A stretch of 64,000 bases of DNA from assembly GCA_020723285.1 (NCBI GenBank), contig DYJE01000011.1:1-64000 (forward strand), read 5' to 3'. Position numbers and translations under genes: made by a program. Below the pieces are notes generated by a model. It was not told where the DNA came from, made no database searches, and saw only the letters and a program-made list of their open reading frames with translations. The stretch comes from Desulforapulum autotrophicum (GTDB lineage: Bacteria > Desulfobacterota > Desulfobacteria > Desulfobacterales > Desulfolunaceae). Positions within the stretch are counted from its first letter, which is position 1, and each line of letters starts with the position of its first letter. Shown in pieces: positions 16,705 to 26,029 of this stretch.

Positions 16705-17154
16705 TCAGTTCATGTTACGGATGGCGGTTAGAGCCAGGCTGTAGCCTTGGGCTCCCAGTCCCGCGATCTGGCCGGTGGCGACGGCGGACACCATGGAATG
16801 ATGGCGAAATTCCTCACGTTTGTAGATGTTGGAAAGATGGACTTCCACGATGGGTACGGAATGAAGCGACAGGGCATCCCTTATGGCCACGCTGGTATGC
16901 GTGTAGGCGGCGGGATTGATGATGATTCCCTGGACGTTGCCCATGGATTCCTGGATTTTTTCCACAATGGCCCCTTCGTAATTGGATTGAAAACAATCCA
17001 GTTCGATGGAAAGGTTTTGTGCTTGTTCGTTCAATCGTGAAAGAATGTCGTCCAGAGTGTCACGCCCGTAAATTTCCGGCTCGCGTTTACCAAGCATGTT
17101 GAGGTTGGGGCCGTTGACCACAAGAACTTTGATGGGGTTTGATAAAGTAGCCAT
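16705..17154 (-). CDS. aroQ: Type II 3-dehydroquinate dehydratase
   Basis: A 149-residue shikimate-pathway enzyme converting 3-dehydroquinate to 3-dehydroshikimate. The type II signatures are [17 protein letters not shown] (flexible lid with catalytic Arg and Tyr), [11 protein letters not shown], the [17 protein letters not shown] segment, and [18 protein letters not shown] with the catalytic His and Arg. Length equals the family norm. GGAGA precedes the ATG. It lies between rpe (17 bases) and tetR (10 bases). Its product leads to chorismate, the entry point of the futalosine pathway encoded just downstream. Confidence 0.97.
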   Translation of the reverse strand: MATLSNPIKVLVVNGPNLNMLGKREPEIYGRDTLDDILSRLNEQAQNLSIELDCFQSNYEGAIVEKIQESMGNVQGIIINPAAYTHTSVAIRDALSLHSVPIVEVHLSNIYKREEFRHHSMVSAVATGQIAGLGAQGYSLALTAIRNMN

Positions 17155-17171
17155 GAAACGTCTCCGCTGAT

Positions 17172-17828
17172 TTACTCTGTCATTTTAATCCGGAAGTCCC
17201 GGATGGTGGCCGCGTAATCTTCGCTGTTGAATATAGCCGACCCGGCCACAAAAGAATCCACGCCGGCGTTTGAAATTTCCCCGATGGTTTTTCCGTTCAC
17301 TCCGCCGTCAATCTGGATCAGGGTTGAAAGTCCTCTGTCCTTGATCATCTGTTTGAGGATTCTGATTTTGTCGAGGCTGTTTCTGATGAAGCTCTGTCCC
17401 CCGAAACCAGGATTCACGCTCATGATCAGCACGAAATCCAGATCTTCGAGCACCCACTCCACAGCTGAAACCGGTGTGGCCGGATTCAGGGCCACTCCGG
17501 CTTTTACATTTGACTCTTTGATCAGGTTGATGGTTCTGTTGAGATGGGTGCAGGCTTCGGCATGAACGGAAATGAGATCAGCCCCAGCCTTGATGAATTC
17601 AGGGATCATCAGGTCGGGTTTCTCGATCATCAGATGGACATCAAGGGCCAGATTACAGGATTTTTTGGCGGCCGAAACGATGATGGGGCCGTAAGTGATG
17701 TTGGGGACAAAATGACCGTCCATCACATCAATGTGAATCCAGTCTGCGCCTGCTTTTTCCACAGCGCTTATCTCGTCACCCAGTCGGGTGAAATCAGCTG
17801 AAAGTATGGAAGGGGCGATAATTTTCAT
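17172..17828 (-). CDS. rpe: Ribulose-phosphate 3-epimerase
   Basis: A 218-residue TIM-barrel enzyme interconverting ribulose 5-phosphate and xylulose 5-phosphate. The family opening [17 protein letters not shown], the metal-site segment [17 protein letters not shown], the [11 protein letters not shown] phosphate loop and QIDGGVN are all present. It follows the PASTA gene by nine bases and precedes aroQ by 17 bases on the minus strand, so it is in the same transcript. Confidence 0.97.
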   Translation of the reverse strand: MKIIAPSILSADFTRLGDEISAVEKAGADWIHIDVMDGHFVPNITYGPIIVSAAKKSCNLALDVHLMIEKPDLMIPEFIKAGADLISVHAEACTHLNRTINLIKESNVKAGVALNPATPVSAVEWVLEDLDFVLIMSVNPGFGGQSFIRNSLDKIRILKQMIKDRGLSTLIQIDGGVNGKTIGEISNAGVDSFVAGSAIFNSEDYAATIRDFRIKMTE

Positions 17829-17837
17829 GGCTATTCC

Positions 17838-18797
17838 TTAATCGTAAATCTGGGTTTTAACAAGGGAGCCGTCCACGTAAAGGGACAGAGTGGCTTTGGT
17901 GTTCACGGGGACCATGAGCCAGATTTCATCACCCGGTTTGACATATTCGTTGTAGATATCCTGGGTTTTTCCGCTGGCGGTCATTTTGACCTGGACATGT
18001 TTGTTCATGAAGCCGTAATCCACCTGATATGAAAAAATTCTAGGTCCGGCATCCGAAGGATAATTGCCCTCGGAACCGTCGGCTCTGTTGACGGTCAGGT
18101 CAATGGTCGCGCCCTCCCTGATCATCATACCCGGAGGCGGGAACTGGTGGGTGACAGCTTCAGGCTGGGCCGAATCCGTCAACACGTTTTTCAGCTCCCC
18201 AAGTTTCATCCTGTTCTGCTCGATAAAGACTATGGCGTCGTTGACAGCCATGTTTTTTAAGTTGGACATGCAATAGGCAATAGGGGCTCTTCCAAGGCTG
18301 ATGAGGACGTCAATGCCTGCTCCCTGCTGAATCTCCGAACCGGGTTCCGGGTTCTGGGATATCACGGTCTGGGCCGGTATGTCATCGCAGTGCATGTAGG
18401 ATTTTGATTTTAGGGACAGGCCGTTTTCCGACAGAAGCATGTCCACATCCTGTAAGGTCATGCGGGTGAGAGATGGGGTGATGATGGATTGAATGCCTTT
18501 GGAAAAAACGATCTGAACGTCTCTGCCTTTTTTAATGACAGTGCCTGGATCGGGGTCCTGGTATATGACATGGTTTCTCGCGATCTGGGATGAAAATTCA
18601 GATCCGCTGACTTTGGTGTTTAGCCCCAGCCCGCTCAGTATTTCAAGGGACTGCACCACTTCCTTGCCGACCAGGTCAGGCACCACCACGCTGTCTTCGC
18701 TTCGGATGAAAAAACTCAGAGCGAAATAGGCTGATATGCCGGTGACGACAAGAAAGACAATGAAGAAAAAGCCGATTTTTATGAGTCGTGTTATCAT
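17838..18797 (-). CDS. PASTA-domain membrane protein
   Basis: From the ATG at 18797 this is a 319-residue protein with a short basic N-terminus and one membrane helix (about 6-30), then at least three PASTA repeats (about 36-240; VVVPDLVGKEV, SIITPSLTRMTLQDV, APIAYCMSNLKNMAV). A beta-rich C-terminal part (about 255-319) follows. PASTA domains bind peptidoglycan fragments, here on the periplasmic side; there is no kinase domain, unlike Firmicutes PASTA kinases. An in-frame TTG at 18851 would add 18 residues, but neither start has a strong ribosome site. It is the first gene of the operon leading to mqnD. Confidence 0.88.
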   Translation of the reverse strand: MITRLIKIGFFFIVFLVVTGISAYFALSFFIRSEDSVVVPDLVGKEVVQSLEILSGLGLNTKVSGSEFSSQIARNHVIYQDPDPGTVIKKGRDVQIVFSKGIQSIITPSLTRMTLQDVDMLLSENGLSLKSKSYMHCDDIPAQTVISQNPEPGSEIQQGAGIDVLISLGRAPIAYCMSNLKNMAVNDAIVFIEQNRMKLGELKNVLTDSAQPEAVTHQFPPPGMMIREGATIDLTVNRADGSEGNYPSDAGPRIFSYQVDYGFMNKHVQVKMTASGKTQDIYNEYVKPGDEIWLMVPVNTKATLSLYVDGSLVKTQIYD

Positions 18798-19017
18798 GGC
18801 ACCCAGATTACATGAGCCAAAATCATTGTTTGGCAAAGTTGTTTTTTGCAAACATTCAAATATATCAAAAGGCTTATGATTGCAAATTTCTTTTCTCTTT
18901 GTTCATGCTTATGACGGATATCGTTTCAGATGTTCTGTGTGTCGACCGATAATTTGAAAAGGTACCTGCTGTCAGGTTTGAACGGGTTTTCACGATATTT
19001 CAGCGGAGGACCATCAC

Positions 19018-19038
19018 ATGGATAAGGGAACGTCATGA
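19018..19038 (+). CDS. Possible leader mini-ORF overlapping cheX
   Basis: A six-codon frame (MDKGTS) has a strong GGAGG eight bases upstream. Its TGA overlaps the ATG of the chemotaxis gene (19035-19038), so ribosomes finishing it could restart there. It may be only a strong ribosome site followed by a chance ATG. Confidence 0.3.
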   Translation: MDKGTS

Positions 19039-19499
19039 AAGCCGATCTGATCAATCCATTTATCGAAGCGACACTGAATACTCTTGAAACATCGGCGTCA
19101 ACACGCGCCGAGCGGGAAAAACCCTATGTCAGGCGGTCACTTTCTTCAACAGGGCCTGTGACCGGTGTTCTTAAAATGAGCGGTGATCTTAACGCCATCG
19201 TTACGATCACTTTTTCAAAACAGGGTATTCTTTCCATTGTATCCAGGCTGTTCGGTGAAACCATGTCCGAACTCAACGATGAAATCAAAGACGCCGTAGG
19301 TGAAATATCAAACATGATTTCCGGTCAGGCAGCCAATACGCTGGTTCAAGGGGGAGGAAAATACAAAGTCGGCCTTGACGGTGTGATCATGGGTGAGGAG
19401 CACAGGATTCCCCACATCGGACCGTTTCCACCGGTGGCCATGCCGTTCAAGACCGAAGACGGCGAGTTTACACTGGAAATCAGTTTTGAACAGCCTTGA
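19035..19499 (+). CDS. CheX-like chemotaxis phosphatase
   Basis: A 154-residue CheX/CheC-type protein that would dephosphorylate a receiver domain such as CheY. The catalytic helix reads DAVGEISNMISGQA, with the ExxN active-site pair (Glu and Asn) in EISN. Surrounding strands match the CheX fold (GVLKMSG, FPPVAMPF). It is a stand-alone plus-strand gene, far from the chemosensory operon at 53.9 kb, whose receivers may be its targets. It converges on pilD with a 12-base gap. Confidence 0.88.
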   Translation: MKADLINPFIEATLNTLETSASTRAEREKPYVRRSLSSTGPVTGVLKMSGDLNAIVTITFSKQGILSIVSRLFGETMSELNDEIKDAVGEISNMISGQAANTLVQGGGKYKVGLDGVIMGEEHRIPHIGPFPPVAMPFKTEDGEFTLEISFEQP

Positions 19500-19511
19500 A
19501 AGCAAAGAACA

Positions 19512-20294
19512 TCATCCGGCCATTCCCGAGATTCCGAAATACCACTGGATCACGTCCTCACCGAAAAACACGTAAAGGCAGGCTCCAAGTGAAAGAAAGG
19601 GGCCGAAAGGAACGGCCAGCTTCATGTTGTTTCGGGTGATGATCATCACAGCGAGGCCAATCACCGTACCCACGGCAGACGAAGCGAATATGGTAAAAAA
19701 AACGCCTTTCCAGCCAATCATGGCTCCAATCATGGCCAGAAGTTTGATATCACCGCCACCCATGCCCTCCTGCTTTGTGATCATTCTGTAAGATTCTGCC
19801 ACGAGAAGAAGGGAACCACCGCCCAAAAGGATTCCGAACAGGGAGTTGAGAAAGCCCACGTCGGGAATGAACATGGCGGCTATGAAAAAAACGGGAATGC
19901 CGGGCAGGGAGATCTTGTCCGGTATGATGCGGTGATCGATGTCGATCCATGTAACCACAAGCAGGGTGCAGAGAAACAGGATGTGGATGAAGCAGGACAG
20001 GCTGATATCGTATTTCAGGTAGCAGAGCAGCCACAGAATGCCCGTGATCAGTTCGATGAGCGGGTATCTGAATGAAATGGGATGTTTGCAGTTTCTGCAC
20101 CTGCCAAGAAGCAGAAGGAAACTCAAAACGGGTATGTTGTCGTAAAACCGTATGGGGGTGTTGCAGCTTGGGCATGAAGAACCCGGCTTGACCAGGGACA
20201 TGGACAGTGGGAGCCGATAGATGCAGACATTGAGAAAACTTCCCACACAAAGTCCGTAAATAAAAAAAGAAACGCGGATGAATGATTCAGGCAT
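19512..20294 (-). CDS. pilD: Type IV prepilin peptidase / N-methyltransferase
   Basis: A 260-residue polytopic membrane enzyme that cleaves and N-methylates type IV pilins and type II secretion pseudopilins. The N-terminal part has the GSFLNVCIYRLP signature and the two zinc-binding CxxC pairs (CPSC and CRNC, about 41-69). The aspartyl protease residues are in WIDIDHRIIPD and GMGGGDIKLLA. About seven to eight membrane helices are visible. No pilin or secretion genes are nearby. Confidence 0.95.
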   Translation of the reverse strand: MPESFIRVSFFIYGLCVGSFLNVCIYRLPLSMSLVKPGSSCPSCNTPIRFYDNIPVLSFLLLLGRCRNCKHPISFRYPLIELITGILWLLCYLKYDISLSCFIHILFLCTLLVVTWIDIDHRIIPDKISLPGIPVFFIAAMFIPDVGFLNSLFGILLGGGSLLLVAESYRMITKQEGMGGGDIKLLAMIGAMIGWKGVFFTIFASSAVGTVIGLAVMIITRNNMKLAVPFGPFLSLGACLYVFFGEDVIQWYFGISGMAG

Positions 20295-20410
20295 GGACGT
20301 CTTCTTTTCGTGTGATGAAACACGGTTTACAGGTTTTGGTCACGTGAGCCACAATGAGAAATATCAGGCGTTCAGATTAGTTTCAGTCGAACAAAAAATC
20401 AAGACAGATG

Positions 20411-20438
20411 TTGTAAATCAACGAAACTGATTTATAAT
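20411..20438 (+). promoter_or_regulatory. Sigma-70 promoter of lon
   Basis: TTGTAA (20411-20416) and TATAAT (20433-20438) are separated by 16 bases. The -10 box is a perfect consensus. Transcription would start near 20445, leaving about 75 bases of leader before the lon ATG. The -35 does not look like a heat-shock sigma-32 element. Confidence 0.7.
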
Positions 20439-20520
20439 AGCTGGTGCAATTGTGCCGAATGACCGTCATGACAGCGTTTTCCGATCATGACTTGTTCATC
20501 ATCAGCTTTCAGGAGAAATA

Positions 20521-22995
20521 ATGGCTCAGAGTGATAACGATGATCTTATCAATGTGATTGAGGATGACAATCACGACCTGGATATTCCGGATACCATGCC
20601 CATGATGCCGGTCAGGGATATTGTCATTTTCAACGATATGCTTCTTCCTCTTTTTGTCGGAAGAGAAAAATCGGTAAACGCCGTATCCGAGGCCATTGAC
20701 AAAGGAAAGTACCTGTTTCTTGCGGCCCAGAAGGATTCTTCCGTCGAAGATCCGGATATCGACGAAATCTACGAGGTGGGAACCATATCCAAAATACTCC
20801 GGATACTCCGTCTGCCCGACGGCCGTCTGAAAGCCCTTGTTCAGGGCATTGGAAAGGGAAAAATTGTAAAATATCTCAGGAAAAAATCGTTTTACAGGGT
20901 CAGGATCGAGCGTATTCCGGAAGACGGCACGGTTGAACTGGATCTTGAAACAGAAGCGCTGATGCGGAATGTCAGGGAGCAGAGTGAAAAGATCCTTTCA
21001 CTTCGGGGTGAACTGACCGGAGAGATTTCCTCGATTCTTGAAAGCATCGATTCTCCCGGTAAGCTGGCGGATCTTGTGGCTTCCAATCTGCGTCTGAAAG
21101 TGGAAGACGCCCAGATGCTTCTTGAGAACATCGATCCGCTCAAACGGTTGAGCAAAATCAATGAATTTCTGACACGCGAGGTGGAGTTATCCACGGTCCA
21201 GGCAAGAATTCAGACCGACGTTCGGGATGAGATATCCAAAAGCCAGAGGGATTATTATCTGAGGGAACAGGTCCGGGCCATTCATAAGGAACTGGGTGAG
21301 CTGGACGAAAAAACCGTTGAAATTGAAGAGTACAAAAAGAACATCAGCAAATGCAAGATGCCTGAAGAGGCCAACGCTGAAGCCCTTAAACAGCTGAAGC
21401 GCCTTGAAACCATGCATCCCGACTCGTCAGAGGCTTCCGTCATACGAACGTATCTGGACTGGATGGTGGAACTGCCCTGGAGTAAATCCACCAAAGATCA
21501 TCTGGATATACAGGACGCCAAGACGTATCTGGAAAAAGAGCATTACGGACTCGATAAAATCAAGGACAGGATCCTCGAATACCTGAGCGTCAGAAAACTT
21601 AATCCCAACATGAAAGGACCGATTCTGTGTTTTGTGGGGCCGCCGGGTGTTGGAAAAACATCGTTGGGCCAGGCCATCGCCAAGGCCATGAAAAGGGAAT
21701 TTGTCCGTATGTCACTTGGAGGTATCCGGGATGAGGCCGAGATTCGCGGGCATCGGCGCACGTATATCGGCGCACTGCCCGGACGCATCATCCAGGGGCT
21801 GAAGCAATGCGGTACAAACAATCCTGTGTTCATGATGGACGAAGTGGACAAGGTGGGGTCGGATTACCGGGGCGATCCTTCATCGGCTCTGCTTGAAGCT
21901 CTGGACCCTGAACAGAACGCCCAGTTCAGCGATCATTACCTGAACCTGTCGTTCGATCTGTCCAAGGTGATGTTCATCCTGACCGCCAACCAGACGGATA
22001 CCATACCCACACCTCTGCTCGACCGGATGGAAATCATCAATCTTTCGGGTTACACCATCGAAGAAAAGAAGGTGATTTCAGAAAAGTACCTCATTCCGAG
22101 ACAGGTGAAAGAGAACGGGCTGAAACGGAAAAATATCGAATTCAGTTCAGGCGCTCTGGAAAAAATTATCGAAGAATACACAGCCGAAGCCGGAGTCAGG
22201 AATCTCGAGCGGGCTCTTGGAAAGATCTGCCGGAAAATCGCCAGGAACGTGGCTGAAGATGTGGCGAAAAACAGTAAGGTCAAACACAAGATCAGCAAGC
22301 AGACGTTGCAGAAATATCTGGGACCGCCACAGTTTTTGCCGGAAATGGACAAGGAGGAAAGTCAGCCGGGTTTGTCCACTGGCCTTGCATGGACCCAGAT
22401 CGGTGGTGAAGTGCTGTACATTGAGACGACCCTCGTACAGGGAAAGGGAGAGCTTCTTATCACAGGACAGCTTGGTGAAGTGATGCAGGAATCCGTCCGT
22501 GCTGCCGTGAGCTACGTGCGGACGAAACTCCGTTCCATGAACGTGAAGGATGTGTTTGAAAACAGCGATGTCCACATTCATGTCCCGGCCGGGGCGACAC
22601 CCAAGGACGGCCCATCCGCAGGAATCGCCATTGCCACGTCCATTCTTTCCGCCATTCTTGAAAAGAACGTCAACCGTGATGTGGCCATGACCGGTGAGAT
22701 TACGTTGAGAGGGCGTGTCCTGCCCATCGGCGGACTAAAGGAAAAGGCTCTTGGGGCTATTCGCGGCGGGATTAAAACCATCATATTTCCTGAAAAGAAT
22801 AAAAACGATCTTGTGGAGATTCCGGCCAATATCAAGCGGAAAATCAAGTTTATCCCTGTCAGACATATCGAGGATATTCTCGATATCGTCATCAGCGACT
22901 TTTCGAACGTCGATAAAAAATTATTGATCAGCAAAAGTAAAAAAAGCGCAGGGGGAGGCAAGGCCGATGAGAATAAAGGAAAAAAGGAACCATGA
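20521..22995 (+). CDS. lon: ATP-dependent protease La
   Basis: An 824-residue cytoplasmic AAA+ serine protease for misfolded and regulatory proteins. It has a Lon N-terminal substrate-binding domain (about 20-220), a coiled segment, an AAA+ domain (about 330-590, Walker A GPPGVGKTS, Walker B VFMMDEVDK) and a C-terminal protease domain. The catalytic dyad is Ser near 699 in DGPSAG and Lys near 742 in GGLKEKA. AGGAG lies eight bases before the ATG. Its stop overlaps the tsaB start (ATGA), so the two are coupled. The C-terminus is a charged tail (KSKKSAGGGKADENKGKK). Confidence 0.97.
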   Translation: MAQSDNDDLINVIEDDNHDLDIPDTMPMMPVRDIVIFNDMLLPLFVGREKSVNAVSEAIDKGKYLFLAAQKDSSVEDPDIDEIYEVGTISKILRILRLPDGRLKALVQGIGKGKIVKYLRKKSFYRVRIERIPEDGTVELDLETEALMRNVREQSEKILSLRGELTGEISSILESIDSPGKLADLVASNLRLKVEDAQMLLENIDPLKRLSKINEFLTREVELSTVQARIQTDVRDEISKSQRDYYLREQVRAIHKELGELDEKTVEIEEYKKNISKCKMPEEANAEALKQLKRLETMHPDSSEASVIRTYLDWMVELPWSKSTKDHLDIQDAKTYLEKEHYGLDKIKDRILEYLSVRKLNPNMKGPILCFVGPPGVGKTSLGQAIAKAMKREFVRMSLGGIRDEAEIRGHRRTYIGALPGRIIQGLKQCGTNNPVFMMDEVDKVGSDYRGDPSSALLEALDPEQNAQFSDHYLNLSFDLSKVMFILTANQTDTIPTPLLDRMEIINLSGYTIEEKKVISEKYLIPRQVKENGLKRKNIEFSSGALEKIIEEYTAEAGVRNLERALGKICRKIARNVAEDVAKNSKVKHKISKQTLQKYLGPPQFLPEMDKEESQPGLSTGLAWTQIGGEVLYIETTLVQGKGELLITGQLGEVMQESVRAAVSYVRTKLRSMNVKDVFENSDVHIHVPAGATPKDGPSAGIAIATSILSAILEKNVNRDVAMTGEITLRGRVLPIGGLKEKALGAIRGGIKTIIFPEKNKNDLVEIPANIKRKIKFIPVRHIEDILDIVISDFSNVDKKLLISKSKKSAGGGKADENKGKKEP

Positions 22996-23702
22996 TCATC
23001 CTGGCCCTTGACACGTCCGGGACCGGATGCAGTGTCGCTGTCACAGACGGTGATGCCCTTGTGTCTGAAGTGAATTTGCTGAAAAACCAGACCCATTCGA
23101 AGCATGTCATGGTCATGATCGACGACATCCTGAGACTTTCCGGTATGATACTGGCCGATGTGGATGCTTTTGCTGTATGTCGTGGTCCGGGTAGTTTTAC
23201 CGGGCTTCGTATTGGAATCAGCACCATCCAGGGTCTTGTAACGGCGACCGGGAAAAGGGCGGTTTCGGTATCCAGTCTGGACGCACTGGCCTATGGGGCG
23301 GGGGCCTTGCCAGGATCGTATCTGTGTCCCATGATCGATGCCAGAAAAGATGAAATTTTTTCAGCACAATACACACGGAAATGCGGCACCGTTATAAGAA
23401 CAAGTGGAGAACGGCTTGTGGGACGGGGGGATCTGTGCATGAATCTCGAAGACGGCAGTCTTTTGATTGGAAGCGGGGCTTTTCGTTACAGGGATGAAAT
23501 TCTTAATCGCATGGGTGATAAGGTGACGTTTGCTCCGGAATCGTTTCACCATGTTTCGGCAGCGACTGTCGCACAGCTGGCCCGTGACGCATTTAGTGAA
23601 AACCAGCACGAAATATTTACGGATATCTTTCCATCTTATATCAGAAAATCGGACGCCGAGATCAACCAGGCGAAACACGGTCGACAAACACCTATGGTTT
23701 GA
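22992..23702 (+). CDS. tsaB: tRNA threonylcarbamoyladenosine factor TsaB
   Basis: A 236-residue partner of TsaD in making the N6-threonylcarbamoyl modification of adenosine 37 in ANN-decoding tRNAs. It shows the ASKHA-fold opening ILALDTSGTGCSVAV, and the CRGPGSFTGLRIGISTIQG motif that is the hallmark of TsaB. No catalytic metal site is expected. It overlaps lon by four bases. A 69-base gap separates it from psd. Confidence 0.95.
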   Translation: MIILALDTSGTGCSVAVTDGDALVSEVNLLKNQTHSKHVMVMIDDILRLSGMILADVDAFAVCRGPGSFTGLRIGISTIQGLVTATGKRAVSVSSLDALAYGAGALPGSYLCPMIDARKDEIFSAQYTRKCGTVIRTSGERLVGRGDLCMNLEDGSLLIGSGAFRYRDEILNRMGDKVTFAPESFHHVSAATVAQLARDAFSENQHEIFTDIFPSYIRKSDAEINQAKHGRQTPMV

Positions 23703-23771
23703 CTTTTTGATCATCATCTGATAGGTCAACCCCGAACACCTGATGAAAACCAACTTTGTGAGATATTTTAA

Positions 23772-24458
23772 ATGAATCAATTTTCCTGGCCTGAGAGACC
23801 CGGTACCTCAGCTTTTCCCATTGCCAAACCGGGAATGCCCTTCATCGCAGCCGCCGGTGCAACCACACTGGTTCTTGCGCTGATCGGTTATTCGTTTCTC
23901 GCTTTTCTTTGTCTGGGTCTGACCTTGTTCATCTGCTTTTTTTTCAGAGACCCTGACCGGGTCATTCAGGCTGATGAGGCTTCAAGAGGGGTTGTATCTT
24001 CACCCGCTGACGGAAAAATCGTATACGCTGAACGTGTCGAGGACAATCCCTATATTAATGGTCCGTGCAACAAGATCAGTATTTTCATGTCTGTTTTCAA
24101 TGTCCACGTCAACCGGGTTCCTGTCTGTGGTGTTGTTTCAGGCATTCACTATTTTCCGGGGAAATTTTTCAACGCCAGTTTTGACAAGGCGTCAATTCAT
24201 AACGAGCGGAATGCAGTGATCATTGATTCGGATAAGGGCTTCACTTATGCAACAGTCCAGATCGCCGGTCTTATTGCGCGCCGGATCATTTGCGGAGTCC
24301 AGAAAGGGGACAGACTGGAACGTGGCGTAAGGTATGGACTGATCTGTTTCGGTTCGCGTCTGGATGTTTATCTTCCCCCTGACACGGACATTGCCGTTGC
24401 CGTGGGAGACAGGGTTCAGGCCGGAACTTCTATCATCGGGTATTATAAGCATGGATGA
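23772..24458 (+). CDS. psd: Phosphatidylserine decarboxylase (short form)
   Basis: A 228-residue membrane-linked enzyme that makes phosphatidylethanolamine from phosphatidylserine. The N-terminus has two hydrophobic helices (about 20-58) followed by FFFRDPDR. The metal/active segment SPADGKIVYAE and the self-cleavage site FGSRLD near the C-terminus, where Ser becomes the pyruvoyl group, mark the short proenzyme type. Its end overlaps the start of pssA by eight bases, forming a phospholipid operon. Confidence 0.94.
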   Translation: MNQFSWPERPGTSAFPIAKPGMPFIAAAGATTLVLALIGYSFLAFLCLGLTLFICFFFRDPDRVIQADEASRGVVSSPADGKIVYAERVEDNPYINGPCNKISIFMSVFNVHVNRVPVCGVVSGIHYFPGKFFNASFDKASIHNERNAVIIDSDKGFTYATVQIAGLIARRIICGVQKGDRLERGVRYGLICFGSRLDVYLPPDTDIAVAVGDRVQAGTSIIGYYKHG

Positions 24459-25218
24459 GCATAAACAGAGTCGTAAAGACAAACTGAGACGGGGAATATA
24501 CATTCTTCCCAATGCGTTCACCTCTCTCAATATATTCTGTGGATTTTTCGCTATCATTGCGGCCATCGGAGACAGATTCGAATCCGCGGCCATTGCCATT
24601 CTCGTTGCAGTGATTTTTGATTCACTGGACGGAAAAATCGCACGGGTGACACACACCACCAGTCAGTTTGGTATCGAGTATGATTCCCTGTCGGATCTTG
24701 TATCATTTGGCTTGGCCCCATCGCTTCTGATGTACATGTGGGTGTTGAAACCCATGGGGCGTATCGGCTGGCTTGCGGCTTTTCTTTTCACCACCTGCGG
24801 TGCTTTGCGTCTGGCACGGTTCAACGCCATGGCTGATGAAACGCCCAGTGCTCATTTTACAGGGCTTCCCATTCCTGCGGCAGCGGCCATGAACGCCACC
24901 ACGGTCTTGTTTTGCACCAAGTATTCCATCACTTTTTTCGAGATGCCGGTTGTTTTCCTTGTGGGGCTCTATGCACTTTCCTTTTTAATGGTGAGCACCA
25001 TCAAATACGAGAGCTTCAAAAAAGCCGAACTCTTTCAGAAGATGAGTTTCAACAACCTTGTCAAATTTATCCTGGTGTTCATTGTCATAGCTCAGAAACC
25101 CCAGCTTCTGCTTTTTTGCATAATTTTGTTGTACATCGCTTCGGGACCAGTTATGTCCGTCTTTGCCATGGTCAAGGCCTGGCATGAAAAAAAAACGATT
25201 AAAACCCATAAATTATAG
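24451..25218 (+). CDS. pssA: CDP-diacylglycerol-serine O-phosphatidyltransferase
   Basis: A 255-residue integral membrane enzyme that makes phosphatidylserine from CDP-diacylglycerol and serine, the substrate of the overlapping psd gene. The CDP-alcohol phosphotransferase motif is present as DSLDGKIARVTHTTSQFG followed by EYDSLSDLVSFG, with all Asp positions. About seven membrane helices follow. The start is the ATG at 24451, inside the end of psd; the longer frame upstream lies within psd. Confidence 0.95.
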   Translation: MDEHKQSRKDKLRRGIYILPNAFTSLNIFCGFFAIIAAIGDRFESAAIAILVAVIFDSLDGKIARVTHTTSQFGIEYDSLSDLVSFGLAPSLLMYMWVLKPMGRIGWLAAFLFTTCGALRLARFNAMADETPSAHFTGLPIPAAAAMNATTVLFCTKYSITFFEMPVVFLVGLYALSFLMVSTIKYESFKKAELFQKMSFNNLVKFILVFIVIAQKPQLLLFCIILLYIASGPVMSVFAMVKAWHEKKTIKTHKL

Positions 25219-25253
25219 ATTTTTTTTTATATCCGTTGTATATTTCACGACCC

Positions 25254-25306
25254 CTTTCAGGATTCGCTTGACAACAGAGTAATCCTGAAAGAGGTTTTGT
25301 TTTTTT
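25254..25306 (+). terminator. Intrinsic terminator between pssA and greA
   Basis: CTTTCAGGATT (25254-25264) pairs perfectly with AATCCTGAAAG (25281-25291) around a 16-base loop. TTTTG and a run of seven T residues (25300-25306) follow. It ends 24 bases before the greA start codon. It either ends the psd-pssA transcript or acts as an attenuator in a greA leader. Confidence 0.75.
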
Positions 25307-25329
25307 ATCTGTCTAATCAGGAGAGTGCT

Positions 25330-25797
25330 TTGGAAAGACTGCCAATAACAAAAGAAGGTTACGCAAACTTGAAAAATGAGCTGATAAAGCTCAAAACCAT
25401 TGACAGACCTGAAACGATCAAAGCAATTGAAGTGGCGCGAGCCCACGGGGACCTGTCCGAGAATGCGGAATACAGTGCGGCCAAAGAACGCCAGTCGTTC
25501 ATTGAAGGCCGTATCAACGAACTTGAATACAAAGTAGGGAATGCCGATATCATCGATCCTTCGGATCTCCCCAGGGATAAAGTCGTGTTTGCAAGTACGT
25601 TCATCCTTGAAAATATCGACACGGGAGAAGAGGTCAAGTACCAGCTTGTTGGAGAAGACGAATCGGATATTGAAAAAGGCAAAATTTCCATTTCATCCCC
25701 TCTTGGAAGGGCCATTCTCGGTAAGGCTCCCGGCGACGAAATCACTTTACAGGCTCCCGGCGGAAAACGGTCGTATGAGCTTGTTGAAATTATTTGA
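25330..25797 (+). CDS. greA: Transcription elongation factor GreA
   Basis: A 155-residue factor that helps backtracked RNA polymerase cleave its transcript. The N-terminal coiled coil (about 5-75) contains the tip acidic residues in ARAHGDLSENAEYSAAKERQ, and the C-terminal FKBP-like domain ends APGGKRSYELVEI. The start is the TTG at 25330, set by AGGAG about seven bases upstream and by alignment with the family's usual N-terminus; no ATG is near. An intrinsic terminator hairpin lies just upstream. rpoZ follows 28 bases downstream. Confidence 0.94.
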   Translation: MERLPITKEGYANLKNELIKLKTIDRPETIKAIEVARAHGDLSENAEYSAAKERQSFIEGRINELEYKVGNADIIDPSDLPRDKVVFASTFILENIDTGEEVKYQLVGEDESDIEKGKISISSPLGRAILGKAPGDEITLQAPGGKRSYELVEII

Positions 25798-25825
25798 TTT
25801 AACAACTAACGGATGGAGGTCAACT

Positions 25826-26026
25826 TTGGCTCGAGTCACCATTGAAGATTGTCTTGATAAAATTCCGAATCGTTTCATGCTCGTTCATATGGCTGCGAAA
25901 CGTGTCAGGCAGATCCGCGAGGGAGCTGAATTTTTGGTAAAATCTTCCGATAATGAAGATATCGTCACGGCATTGAGAGAAATTGCGGCAGGAAAAGTCT
26001 ACGTCAAGCTTCCTGAAAACGATTGA
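25826..26026 (+). CDS. rpoZ: RNA polymerase omega subunit
   Basis: A 66-residue subunit that stabilises the beta-prime subunit and contributes to ppGpp binding in some bacteria. The conserved opening MARVTIEDCLDKIPNRF and the AAKRVRQIREG segment are present. The start is the TTG at 25826, six bases after GGAGG. It lies between greA and ttcA in the same direction, so all three are probably co-transcribed. Confidence 0.93.
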   Translation: MARVTIEDCLDKIPNRFMLVHMAAKRVRQIREGAEFLVKSSDNEDIVTALREIAAGKVYVKLPEND

Positions 26027-26029
26027 TCC

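Noticed and set aside
18925-18960. Flagellar sigma-28-type promoter ahead of cheX
   Set aside because: ACCGATAA matches the -10 element closely, but the position of the -35 TAAA is TCAG, so the match is too weak to call.
25219-25330. Riboswitch upstream of greA
   Set aside because: The hairpin is a simple intrinsic terminator and no ligand-binding class is recognisable.
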